Of a DNA stretch of 64,000 nt, positions 18,701 to 26,292 are shown one piece after another. The notes under the pieces are model-generated. The model did not search any database. It had not been told where the DNA came from and worked only from the letters and a program-made list of their open reading frames with translations. Made by a program: the position numbers and the translations under genes. The stretch covers positions 186,001 to 250,000 of the forward strand of contig CBDBDH010000002.1 in assembly GCA_965203725.1 (NCBI GenBank), given 5' to 3'. Numbering within the stretch: position 1 is the first letter of the stretch; each line of letters starts with the position of its first letter. The stretch is from WTFY01 sp965203725. Lineage in GTDB: Bacteria > Pseudomonadota > Gammaproteobacteria > UBA4575.

Positions 18701-18974
18701 AATCATCGAGGGCGCGAAGGGACGCTTTCGTCCCATTCTGCTTACTTCCGTGACGACCTTCCTTGGGTTTACGCCACTCATTCTTGAACGTGCCATCCAG
18801 GCACAGTTCCTGGTCCCGTTTGCCGCCTCACTGGGATTCGGCATTCTCATCACTACGGCTGTTTTGATGATGCTCGTGCCCGCGCTCATGGCGATGCACC
18901 TCCACAGAAGAATCCGACAAAGTGAAACAGGCGTTGAACGCATCTCTGCGGCAACTGCCGGTCCTGCGGACTGA
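15750..18974 (+). CDS. RND efflux pump, inner-membrane permease
   Basis: A 1074-residue resistance-nodulation-division transporter that exports substrates using the proton gradient. It has the usual twelve-segment layout with two large periplasmic loops. Recognizable are the N-terminal first helix MANNSIAANLFMFAIL, YPGATPEEVEESI in the porter domain, and the TM4 proton-relay motif AIGIVVDDAIVVAEHIHYER near residue 410 with two adjacent Asp. The second half repeats the pattern (GLSGVVVNDSLVMIDFID near 955). It resembles the broad HAE1-like group rather than heavy-metal pumps. Substrate is unknown and no linked regulator is visible. Confidence 0.95.
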   Translation: MSREESHPGEPGGPIAYMANNSIAANLFMFAILAAGLVALTGLERESWPTVPFNTVEVSMAYPGATPEEVEESIVAKIEEQVNSLDDVKRVKSVAAPGMASVRVELKAGTDMGRMLDEVKTAVGRVQSFPAAAERAEFREMTNHQSVIRLLVYGAISERSLKELAYQIEDELASLPAVSSVETSGVRDYEISIEVPQSRLRALGITLADIADTVRHGSLDLSAGSIETRETEVRVRTRGQRYVQQDFEEIVVLSGNDGTVVRLGDIARVHDGFQDSDLIIRHQNRPAAFVEVYRADGEQVMDVATAVQEHVANVITPSLPDGVGITIWNDDSLTYQERVNLLLKNGSLGLLLVLVALALFLEIRLAVWVAAGLAVAGIGALAVMLAVDIAINTISLFAFVLAIGIVVDDAIVVAEHIHYERKRGTPGVAAAIRGARRIKVPLTFAVLTSVAAFTPLFFIPGGIGQVWKALPVIIIAMLLISLIESLLILPNHLSRLHGPEWVPTGSVDRFFARVQGTVDQLLDKFLQGPLDRGLHFATAQPVVTLAGAIGLLILSISLIPAGIVATSFADVVEGDFVTATLEMPDGTTAQRTYEVAKELEAAGHRVIERISRDRPEDEPDLLSGVTVTVGQGPRVEGGGLAPKLSLNPEANIATIEFKLVSAQQRQISTGAVAQAWRDEVGILPYVRGVAFSGKVFDLGNPIEAVLSHPEPQRLNQVAESVVHGLREVEGVFDVRSDHTPGVREIQLELRPEARTLGLTLEEMAQQARSAFFGAEALRVQRGREEVRVYVRLPEEERNAITDVERYLVYTPDGAEVPLSQVAKLNSGISPPAIRRKDGQRVITVTADVDPTVITGGEANTILADSILAELKDRHPGLVYTFGGEQQEQIESLDSLNRGFAIAMLMIFALLAIPLRSYTKPFIIMAVIPFGLIGAIWGHLVLGIAMSAASFMGIFGLSGVVVNDSLVMIDFIDQKLDEGVPARTAIIEGAKGRFRPILLTSVTTFLGFTPLILERAIQAQFLVPFAASLGFGILITTAVLMMLVPALMAMHLHRRIRQSETGVERISAATAGPAD

Positions 18975-19318
18975 ATGCTGCGAAACCGCTGCCCGGGTGA
19001 TGTTTGAACGACACAGGCAGGGAAACACAGTGTCGGTCAGTCTGCATCAGTAAGTTCCCCGGTACCCGCTGCGGCCGACGGGTTCCGATTCCCGCGAGAG
19101 CCGCCGGCCCGTGCATCCAGGTGCGCACCCTGTACGCAAGCACATTCTTTTAGCTATCAAACAGTTGCGTTACACAAAATCCGAGGGGAATGACCCTGGG
19201 CGTTGCGCAAATATCATCAGGGCACCGTATATTTGCAGGCTCGGGGCATGGTATTTTATGCACGTTCCCGGTCTACAGAGAGGACCGCGCCAGTCCACGC
19301 ACAGAATTCAGGTAAAAA
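18975..19318 (+). other. Intergenic region without a gene
   Basis: This 344-base stretch between the efflux pump and the Rieske oxygenase contains no credible coding sequence on either strand. The left part is GC-rich, and the right part becomes more AT-rich toward the Rieske gene, including ATATTTGCAGG and GGTATTTTATG near 19228-19260 that could hold a promoter, though no clear -35/-10 pair stands out. No strong terminator follows the pump gene. Confidence 0.5.
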
Positions 19319-20395
19319 ATGCAAGCCAGTCGAACCGAAAGTGACGATGCCTCCCCGCTGGACCCCTTCCCCGAAGGCTGGTATTTCATAGCCAGTCGCC
19401 GGTCCATTCTCAAGGAGAAGCTGATTCAAAAAACCTGGCTGGGAAAGCAGGTCGTCGTTTGGGGTGATGAAGAAGGACGCATTTGCGTGGCCGAGGCGGT
19501 ATGCCCGCATATGGGCTCCGAACTGGGACCTGCGGCTGGCGGGCAAGTGCGCAATGGCTGTATCGTCTGCCCGTTTCACGGTTTCGAGTACGACACGACC
19601 GGTCAGTGCGTGGCCACCCCGTTTGCCCCACCCCCCGAATCTGCCAGGCTCAATACATTTGAGACCCGGGAACTTCTCGGCCTTGTTTTTGCCTGGTGGG
19701 GGAGCCACGGAAGACCCCCTGAATGGAGCCTTCCGGAAGATCCTCCAACTGGTCCTGATTGGGGTGAATTGGAATTTCGAACCCTCCAGTTTCCCGGCCA
19801 TCCCCAAGAGACCACCGAGAACGCCGTGGACCTGGCCCACCTGCGTTACGTACATGGCTACAGCAATGTGCGCCGGACGGCCTCTGTGTCTGTGGATGGC
19901 CCACATCTGGAAAGCTGCTTTGATTTCAAGCGAACCCAGTCCATTGCGGGAATCACCAGGTTTGTCTTCGATGTTTCTGCCGTTGCCCATGTCTTTGGAC
20001 TAGGGTATTCGTTCGTTGATATCCGCGAGCATTCCCTCGGCATGGACTCGAGATTGTGGGTACTCGCGACCCCGGTCGATGGCAAGCACATAGAACTGGT
20101 GCTGGTAGGACAGTTGCGGGAATTGCGCAAGCCAAAACGGCCGATTATTGGCATGCGTTTCATCCCGGTGGGCCTGCGCACCCGGCTCATGAGGAAAATC
20201 ATTGCATCGGTGCAAAAGCGCGACGTGCTGCAGGATGTGACGGTCTGGAGCCGAAAACGGTATCGGCCCAATCCCCGGTTGTGCCGGTCCGATGGCGAGG
20301 TCGCAGTATTCCGGAACTATTGCAAGCAGTTCTATCCGGATCGCCAGAGTGATGGCGGGGGCCTGTATGAACCGCAGCCTGTTCAGCTACGGTGA
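19319..20395 (+). CDS. Rieske non-heme iron oxygenase
   Basis: A 358-residue oxygenase alpha subunit. The N-terminal Rieske domain has Cys62-x-His64 and Cys84-x2-His87 (CPHMGSELG and CPFHGFEYD) for the [2Fe-2S] cluster. The catalytic domain carries the mononuclear iron site Asp171, His174 and His179 in NAVDLAHLRYVHGY. The overall layout resembles the ketosteroid 9-hydroxylase / cholesterol 7-desaturase (DAF-36, Neverland) and sterol demethylase type more than aromatic-ring dioxygenases, but the substrate is an inference. No ferredoxin or reductase partner is nearby. The start ATG has only a weak AGGT upstream. It converges on the GPP34-P450 gene. Confidence 0.88.
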   Translation: MQASRTESDDASPLDPFPEGWYFIASRRSILKEKLIQKTWLGKQVVVWGDEEGRICVAEAVCPHMGSELGPAAGGQVRNGCIVCPFHGFEYDTTGQCVATPFAPPPESARLNTFETRELLGLVFAWWGSHGRPPEWSLPEDPPTGPDWGELEFRTLQFPGHPQETTENAVDLAHLRYVHGYSNVRRTASVSVDGPHLESCFDFKRTQSIAGITRFVFDVSAVAHVFGLGYSFVDIREHSLGMDSRLWVLATPVDGKHIELVLVGQLRELRKPKRPIIGMRFIPVGLRTRLMRKIIASVQKRDVLQDVTVWSRKRYRPNPRLCRSDGEVAVFRNYCKQFYPDRQSDGGGLYEPQPVQLR

Positions 20396-20533
20396 CCCCG
20401 GAAAGACCGTGTTCTGCCTGGCCCATCGGCCTGAATTACCAGGACAAGGCAGGTACTGAGTTCTGCCGGGATTCCTGCCGGATACCAGCTCGTACGGATA
20501 TTGATGAGTCTCCTGTGGGACCCGTCGATTTAT

Positions 20534-22540
20534 TCAATGGAGGTTCACGGGATTCCTGACTTCGGCAACCTGGAACTTCATCTTCTTGTTGGGTGCCGAT
20601 GTCGGAAAGGGATTGATGCCCAGCTTGTAGTTTTCGGGCTGCAATTCCAGCCTGAAGTGATAGGCGATGAGCAGGCAGTTGACCAGCATCTGCAAATGGA
20701 CCCAGCGATGGCCCAGGCAGGCATGCGTACCCAGTCCATAAGGTGCATAGGCGCAGGGAGTCAGGTGTTCCTGGCGCCCTTTCTTGTAGCGTTCGATGTC
20801 AAACTTCAGCGGATCCTTGAACACATCATCCATGTAGTGGGTGGCTGTTTGACATATCAACAGGCGGGTTCTGGCCGGCACCTCGTAATCTTCGATGATG
20901 CAGTTGTTCATCGCGGTCCGCAGTTGCCAGGGTATGACAGGAAACATGCGTTCAGTTTCAAGGAACACTCTGTGGGTGACATCAATGTTTGACGGGTCGA
21001 AATCCTTGGCATCCGGCATTTTGCCATTCCCGAACAACGCGTCCGCTTCCTGTTGCACCCTGGTGTATAAATCAGGATGGCTTATCATCGAATACAGCAA
21101 GAAGGCCAGTCCGCTGCCCAGGTAGATGCTGGCGACCATGGAGGCCACAAACGGAAATATGATGTCGGTTTCGGGCAGGAATTGCGGGTCGCTTCTGTGA
21201 ATTTCAAGAACTGCATCGGCAAGGTCCGGCTGCTGCCCCTCCCGCTGTGCCGGCGTATGCGAGGCATGTATGGCCTCGACAAGTTTTCGAACCGCCTTCT
21301 TGGCCCGGTTCATGCGTGGTGTGTGCAGCAGGATTTTCGGCGTCATTCCGGACACGTGGGCATTTAGCGCGCGATGCTCATAGGCCAGAAGGTCGTCCAC
21401 GAAGTCAGCACAATCCACTCCGATCATGAGATGGGAAATCTGGCTGCTGACATGGTTCTGGCAGGCCCTGGCCGCACTGAGTAAAGAGCCCTGGTTCCAC
21501 TGGCTGAGGGATTTTCGGCAAAGGCGAACGAGTTCCGGAAGCTTGTGGGAAAGATTGGCCCGTGAATATACGTATCGCAAGGATTTTCTCAACCGGTAGT
21601 GTTCCGCCCCATCCATGCCGGGTAACGTGCGTGATGCACCAAATTCACTTTCCAGATCCCTGATGTAGTCTTTTGAGCGAAGATAGAACCTGCCGTTTTT
21701 TTGAATCCACTGGTTGGTATTCAGGCCCATGACCATGAGCAATTTCTGCCCCCTCATCTTCATGGGTGCTTCAACGACCGGGCCGTACTTGTCATGAATC
21801 TTGCAGACGGCCCTGGGGATGAAGCCTTTGCGGAAATCCGGGTTCAGCAGAATGTCAGATACCCCCATCTTTGGAATGGGCTTGGTTCGGATGACGCGTT
21901 TCGTCTTTGGTGTGATGGTGCTTTGCTTGACTGCCTTGGAGATGGATTGGCCGACCAGGTCCATTGAGGCAAGCATTTCGATACGCTCAATCTTTTCCTG
22001 GTAGTCTTCCTCGCTGAGAACAAGTTTGAATCCCCCGCACGCATGCATGAGACAGATGAGGATGACATCACGGGGGTCCGGAATGATGTCGTTCAAGATC
22101 ACATTCAGAATTCTTGATTTGGCCTCCTCCCGGGATGAGCCATCGACTGTCGGGTAGGTCTTGGTACGGGAAACTGACCGTGACAATGACCAAAAATCGC
22201 CTGTTTCGTGTTCCAAGATCCCTTTTTCAACCAACCGGTCCAGCGTAACAGTGACGATATCTTCAGAACGCGACGTGTTCTTTTCGATCCAGTATTGAGT
22301 GCTGAAAGTGCCGTGTGATTCACTGATTTCCTTCAAGGTAGGGTCCAGCGTGGAGTCGCCGGTGGGTTTGGCATCAATCAGATGCAACGAATCCAGGTCG
22401 GTATCGATTCGAAACTCCAAGGCCAAGTCGGCGATGATCGCGCCAGCGATGACACAGGAAAAGTCCCAGCTTGGCACCATTTCGAGGTAGCCGCTTTGCT
22501 CATCGAGCATCAAAAGGATCAGTTCATCAATCAGGCGCAC
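20534..22540 (-). CDS. GPP34 (GOLPH3-like) domain fused to cytochrome P450
   Basis: A 668-residue two-domain protein. Residues 1-215 match the GPP34 fold: an opening LIDELILLMLDEQSGYLE, AGAIIADLALEFRI near 32-45, LIDAKPTGDSTLD near 54-66, and LVEKGILEHE near 103. Residues about 240-660 are a cytochrome P450: KYGPVVEAP, helix-C HYRLRKSLRY, ExxR as Glu528-Thr-Glu-Arg531, and the heme loop YGLGTHACLG with ligand Cys608. The I-helix at 464-486 reads ASIYLGSGLAF and lacks the usual acid-threonine pair. GPP34 domains bind phosphoinositides in eukaryotes; in bacteria the ligand is unknown. Membrane recruitment of the P450 is my inference. No redox partner is adjacent. The start is the ATG of MRLIDEL. 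Confidence 0.88.
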   Translation of the reverse strand: MRLIDELILLMLDEQSGYLEMVPSWDFSCVIAGAIIADLALEFRIDTDLDSLHLIDAKPTGDSTLDPTLKEISESHGTFSTQYWIEKNTSRSEDIVTVTLDRLVEKGILEHETGDFWSLSRSVSRTKTYPTVDGSSREEAKSRILNVILNDIIPDPRDVILICLMHACGGFKLVLSEEDYQEKIERIEMLASMDLVGQSISKAVKQSTITPKTKRVIRTKPIPKMGVSDILLNPDFRKGFIPRAVCKIHDKYGPVVEAPMKMRGQKLLMVMGLNTNQWIQKNGRFYLRSKDYIRDLESEFGASRTLPGMDGAEHYRLRKSLRYVYSRANLSHKLPELVRLCRKSLSQWNQGSLLSAARACQNHVSSQISHLMIGVDCADFVDDLLAYEHRALNAHVSGMTPKILLHTPRMNRAKKAVRKLVEAIHASHTPAQREGQQPDLADAVLEIHRSDPQFLPETDIIFPFVASMVASIYLGSGLAFLLYSMISHPDLYTRVQQEADALFGNGKMPDAKDFDPSNIDVTHRVFLETERMFPVIPWQLRTAMNNCIIEDYEVPARTRLLICQTATHYMDDVFKDPLKFDIERYKKGRQEHLTPCAYAPYGLGTHACLGHRWVHLQMLVNCLLIAYHFRLELQPENYKLGINPFPTSAPNKKMKFQVAEVRNPVNLH

Positions 22541-22679
22541 GGTTTTTTGTCACTGTAAGTGTCAACATGCAATCAGCCAGTGACTGGTAGCCACACAATC
22601 TTACAAAGTATAGGGAATTATATACTTAAGTCCGCAAGGGACAATCCGTATCCTTTGACGCTTCCCAGGCCGGGTAACC

Positions 22680-22890
22680 CCGCCGCCTCCACGTCCAGTG
22701 GCCCCATTCCCGAAGGCCGGTATATTCAATGCGGCCTTCTGTTTCACGTGCTTGCCGGGATTGGCAGCATCCCCCTGGCGCTCGCCGTCATGCCTTTCGT
22801 ATCCAGGTCTTCCAGGTACACCACGTTGTACCGGTCGGCAATTTCCCTCCAGACCTGGTGGCACCGGTTGGTAACAGACGGCGCGATGCG
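22680..22890 (-). pseudogene. Decayed tnpB/OrfB-type transposase fragment (IS200/IS605-like)
   Basis: On the minus strand the reading VVYLEDLDTKGMTASARG is followed, after a one-base loss near 22775, by GDAANPGKHVKQKAALN in another frame. A third frame then gives LREWGHW. Together they resemble the C-terminal catalytic part of TnpB/OrfB proteins, where an acidic ExL-type motif is followed by MT-S-A-RG and a KQKxGLN segment. Start, zinc ribbon and ends are missing, so it is a remnant. I saw no intact tnpA or terminal hairpins. The alternative is chance similarity, which the two successive matching segments make less likely. Confidence 0.6.
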
Positions 22891-23185
22891 TTTGAATTGC
22901 GGGCTTAAGTATCTAATTACCGATATTTACTTTAAATCAGACATCTGGCCTGATGCCGCAGTGAGGAAGGTTTCCGCGCTGTTTTAGGGTTCTGCAGACC
23001 GATTTCCTGCAGTGCTCTGCCAAGTGGCTATTGCCCTGTCTGGGCAAGTATTTCACAATAGCGCCCCCGGAAACGGGACTGCAGGGTCCTGCGGCATGCC
23101 GGACCTTTTCTTATTTAGGACATTGACGATCACAAGAGCGGTTTTGATGGACACCTGGCTGTACAGGCCGGCGGGAATCTCCTAG
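22891..23185 (+). other. Intergenic region upstream of tkt
   Basis: About 295 bases between the transposase remnant and tkt hold no gene I can support. The left part is AT-rich. TTGACG at about 23122 lies 64 bases ahead of the tkt start and could be a -35 element, but no convincing -10 follows. I could not identify a CbbR-type operator with confidence. Confidence 0.4.
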
Positions 23186-25186
23186 ATGGAGAACCGGCTG
23201 GAGTTTGCCAACGCGATCCGTGCACTGAGCATGGATGCCGTGCAGTGTGCAAACTCCGGTCATCCCGGCATGCCGATGGGCATGGCCGACATTGCCGAGG
23301 TGCTGTGGAATGACTACCTGAAGCACAATCCGAACGACCCCCGGTGGCCGGACCGCGACCGCTTCGTCCTGTCCAATGGCCATGGCTCCATGCTGTTGTA
23401 TTCGGTGTTGCATCTGAGCGGATATGACGTCTCCATGGAAGAGATCAGGAACTTCCGGCAACTGCATTCGAGGACTCCGGGGCACCCGGAGTACGGGGAC
23501 ACCCCGGGCGTGGAAACCACGACCGGCCCGCTGGGACAGGGTCTGGCCAATGCGGTGGGCATGGCGCTGGCGGAAAAGGTCCTGGCCGCGACCTTCAACC
23601 GGGGTGACCTGAACATCGTCGACCACTACACCTACGTATTTGCGGGCGATGGCTGCCTGATGGAGGGGATTTCGCATGAGGCCTGCTCCCTTGCAGGCAC
23701 GCTCGGGCTCGGCAAGCTGATCGTGTTTTACGATGACAACGGGATTTCCATAGACGGCGAGGTCTCGGGCTGGTTCACCGACGATACCCCGAAGCGGTTT
23801 CAGTCCTACGGATGGCATGTCATTGCAGACGTGGATGGTCATGATACCGCCCAGATCAAGACGGCGATCGAGAATGCAAGGGATGCGCTGACCCGCCCCA
23901 CGCTGATCTGCTGCAAGACGGTGATTGGCTGGGGTGCGCCGAACAAGCAGGGCACGGCAGCCACCCACGGCGCCCCGCTGGGCGAGCAGGAGATTGAACA
24001 GGCGCGTGCCCGAATCGGCTGGCAGCACCCGCCTTTCCATATCCCCGAGTCCGTGTACGGTCACTGGGATGCCACGGAAAAGGGCAGTGCACGCCAGGCC
24101 ATGTGGGAAGAACGATTGGGACACTACCAGCAGCAGCACCCGGAGCTTGCCGCCCAGTTTTCGAGAAGGATGCAAGGGGCCTTGCCCCCGGACTGGGCTG
24201 CGGAATCGGACAAGGTGGTCAGCCAGGCGGTGGCCGAAGAACAGACCGTGGCCACGCGCAAGGCCTCGGAACTCGCCCTGGAAGGGTACGCGAGCCTGCT
24301 GCCCGAAATCATCGGAGGTTCGGCGGACCTGACCGGCTCCAACAATACCTGGTGGTCCGGCTCGGTGGCCGTCGGTGCGGAACAGGTGCCGGGAAACTAC
24401 ATCTATTACGGCGTGCGGGAGTTCGGGATGTCGGCGATCAACACAGGGATTGCCCTGCATGGCGGGTTTATCCCCTACGGCGCCACCTTCCTCGTATTTT
24501 CGGAGTACGCACGCAACGCCCTGCGCATGGCGGCCCTGATGGGGCAGAGAAATATTTTCGTGTACACCCACGATTCCATCGGACTCGGGGAGGACGGTCC
24601 GACGCACCAGGCCGTGGAACAGCTTGCCACGCTTCGGTATATCCCGAACATGTCGGTATGGCGCACCGCGGACACGGTAGAAACCGCGGTCGCATGGAAA
24701 TATGCCATCGAGCGCGACAGTGGGCCCACCAGCCTGGTCTTTTCGCGCCAGAACCTGCCTTTCATACCGCGAAGCGCAGACCAGGTCGCCGGCATTGCCA
24801 GGGGCGGCTATGTCCTGCTCGATTGCGCCGCCGTCCCGGAGATCATACTGATTGCGACCGGGTCTGAGCTCGGGATCGCGCTGCAGGCCGCCGAAGAATT
24901 AAGCGGCCGGGGCCGGCAAGTGCGCCTGGTTTCCATGCCAAGTACGGATGTGTTCGATGCCCAGGAGGCGGCATACCGGGAGTCGGTGTTGCCCGGTGCC
25001 GTCAGGACGCGTTTGGCCATTGAGGCGGGCGTGCCGGATTACTGGCTGAAATATGTCGGCCTTGAAGGGGATGCCATTGGCATCTCCACGTTCGGGGCAT
25101 CGGCGCCCGGTCAGACCGTGATGCAGCATTTTGGCTTTACCCGCGATCGTATCGTCGAGCACGCCCTGGCCATGCTTGACGGATAG
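23186..25186 (+). CDS. tkt: Transketolase
   Basis: Transketolase moves two-carbon units between sugar phosphates in the pentose-phosphate and Calvin cycles using thiamine diphosphate. The 666-residue protein has the N-terminal ALSMDAVQCANSGHPGMPMG, the ThDP/metal motif GDGCLMEGISHEACSLAG near 154, and the pyrimidine-domain segments GVREFGMSAINTGIALHGG near 410 and HDSIGLGEDGPTHQ near 465. It opens the tkt-gap-pgk-pyk-fba cluster. The ATG directly follows CCTAG without an obvious ribosome binding site; a weak GGGAA lies further upstream. Confidence 0.97.
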   Translation: MENRLEFANAIRALSMDAVQCANSGHPGMPMGMADIAEVLWNDYLKHNPNDPRWPDRDRFVLSNGHGSMLLYSVLHLSGYDVSMEEIRNFRQLHSRTPGHPEYGDTPGVETTTGPLGQGLANAVGMALAEKVLAATFNRGDLNIVDHYTYVFAGDGCLMEGISHEACSLAGTLGLGKLIVFYDDNGISIDGEVSGWFTDDTPKRFQSYGWHVIADVDGHDTAQIKTAIENARDALTRPTLICCKTVIGWGAPNKQGTAATHGAPLGEQEIEQARARIGWQHPPFHIPESVYGHWDATEKGSARQAMWEERLGHYQQQHPELAAQFSRRMQGALPPDWAAESDKVVSQAVAEEQTVATRKASELALEGYASLLPEIIGGSADLTGSNNTWWSGSVAVGAEQVPGNYIYYGVREFGMSAINTGIALHGGFIPYGATFLVFSEYARNALRMAALMGQRNIFVYTHDSIGLGEDGPTHQAVEQLATLRYIPNMSVWRTADTVETAVAWKYAIERDSGPTSLVFSRQNLPFIPRSADQVAGIARGGYVLLDCAAVPEIILIATGSELGIALQAAEELSGRGRQVRLVSMPSTDVFDAQEAAYRESVLPGAVRTRLAIEAGVPDYWLKYVGLEGDAIGISTFGASAPGQTVMQHFGFTRDRIVEHALAMLDG

Positions 25187-25220
25187 ATGCTTTGTTTCAG
25201 AGATAAGTACGGAGAATGTG

Positions 25221-26225
25221 ATGACTATAAGACTTGCGATTAATGGTTACGGGAGAATCGGCAGGAATATCCTGCGGGCACTGTACGAGTCGGGCCGCAA
25301 CAAGGAAATTCAGGTGGTGGCCATCAATGACCTGGGCGATGCGAACACCAATGCACACCTGACCCGGTTTGACACCGCGCACGGCAGGTTCAATGGCACG
25401 ATCGAGGTCGATGGCGAGTACATGGTCATCAATGGAGACCGCATCCGTGTCTGTGCCGAGCGCGACCCGACCCGCCTGCCCTGGGGCGATCTGGACATCG
25501 ATGTCGTGCATGAGAGCACGGGGTTCTTTGCCAGCAAGGAGAAGGCATCGGGCCATCTGCAAGCCGGGGCAAAGAAGGTCATCATTTCCGCACCCGGAGG
25601 CTCGGACGTGGATGCCACGATCGTGTACGGCGTCAATCACGACATCCTGAGCGCCGAGGACACGGTGATTTCCAACGCTTCGTGCACCACCAACTGCCTG
25701 GCACCGATGGTGAAGCCCTTGCATGAGAAAATCGGCGTCGAAAACGGAGTCATGACCACGGTGCATGCCTACACCAACGACCAGGTGCTGACGGACATCT
25801 ACCACACCGATTTGCGGCGTGCGCGCTCGGCAACCATGTCGATGATCCCCACCCAAACCGGCGCAGCCTCCGCGGTCGGGCTGGTATTGCCCGAACTGAA
25901 CGGCAAGCTGGACGGCTTCGCCATCCGTGTTCCGACCATCAATGTCTCGCTGGTGGACCTGACGTTCCTGGCGGCCCGGGAAACCAGTGTCGATGAAATC
26001 AATTCCGTCATGCGCGAAGCGGCCGACGACAAGGTGCTGGGCTATGTGGATGCGCCGCTGGTGTCCGTGGACTTCAACCATGACGCCCACTCCTCCAACT
26101 TCGATGCATCCCTGACCAAGGTGATGGGCGGGCGCAATGTGAAGGTCTGTTCCTGGTATGACAACGAGTGGGGCTTTTCCAACCGCATGCTGGATACGAC
26201 ACTTGCACTGATGAGTGCCAAGTGA
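25221..26225 (+). CDS. gap: Glyceraldehyde-3-phosphate dehydrogenase
   Basis: Gap interconverts glyceraldehyde-3-phosphate and 1,3-bisphosphoglycerate. The 334-residue enzyme has the NAD fold INGYGRIGRNILRAL, the catalytic SNASCTTNCLAP with Cys near residue 153, and the terminal WYDNEWGFSNRMLD. The ATG of MTIRLAING is preceded by GGAGAATGTG, a good ribosome binding site. It starts 34 bases after tkt. NAD versus NADP preference was not resolved; the INDLGDANT stretch after beta-2 keeps the Asp usual for NAD-dependent forms. Confidence 0.98.
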   Translation: MTIRLAINGYGRIGRNILRALYESGRNKEIQVVAINDLGDANTNAHLTRFDTAHGRFNGTIEVDGEYMVINGDRIRVCAERDPTRLPWGDLDIDVVHESTGFFASKEKASGHLQAGAKKVIISAPGGSDVDATIVYGVNHDILSAEDTVISNASCTTNCLAPMVKPLHEKIGVENGVMTTVHAYTNDQVLTDIYHTDLRRARSATMSMIPTQTGAASAVGLVLPELNGKLDGFAIRVPTINVSLVDLTFLAARETSVDEINSVMREAADDKVLGYVDAPLVSVDFNHDAHSSNFDASLTKVMGGRNVKVCSWYDNEWGFSNRMLDTTLALMSAK

Positions 26226-26292
26226 CAAGCCAGCCCGGCGGCCACCGTTCAGCAGCGCCCGGGCCAGCCTCCGGGACCCGTCCGTGCTAAGC

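Noticed and set aside
22559..22987. A plus-strand open frame of 142 codons upstream of tkt
   Set aside because: It shows no motif, and the opposite strand carries transposase-like segments that better explain the sequence.
23111..24607. A minus-strand open frame of 498 codons
   Set aside because: It overlaps the N-terminal two thirds of transketolase on the opposite strand and resembles nothing.
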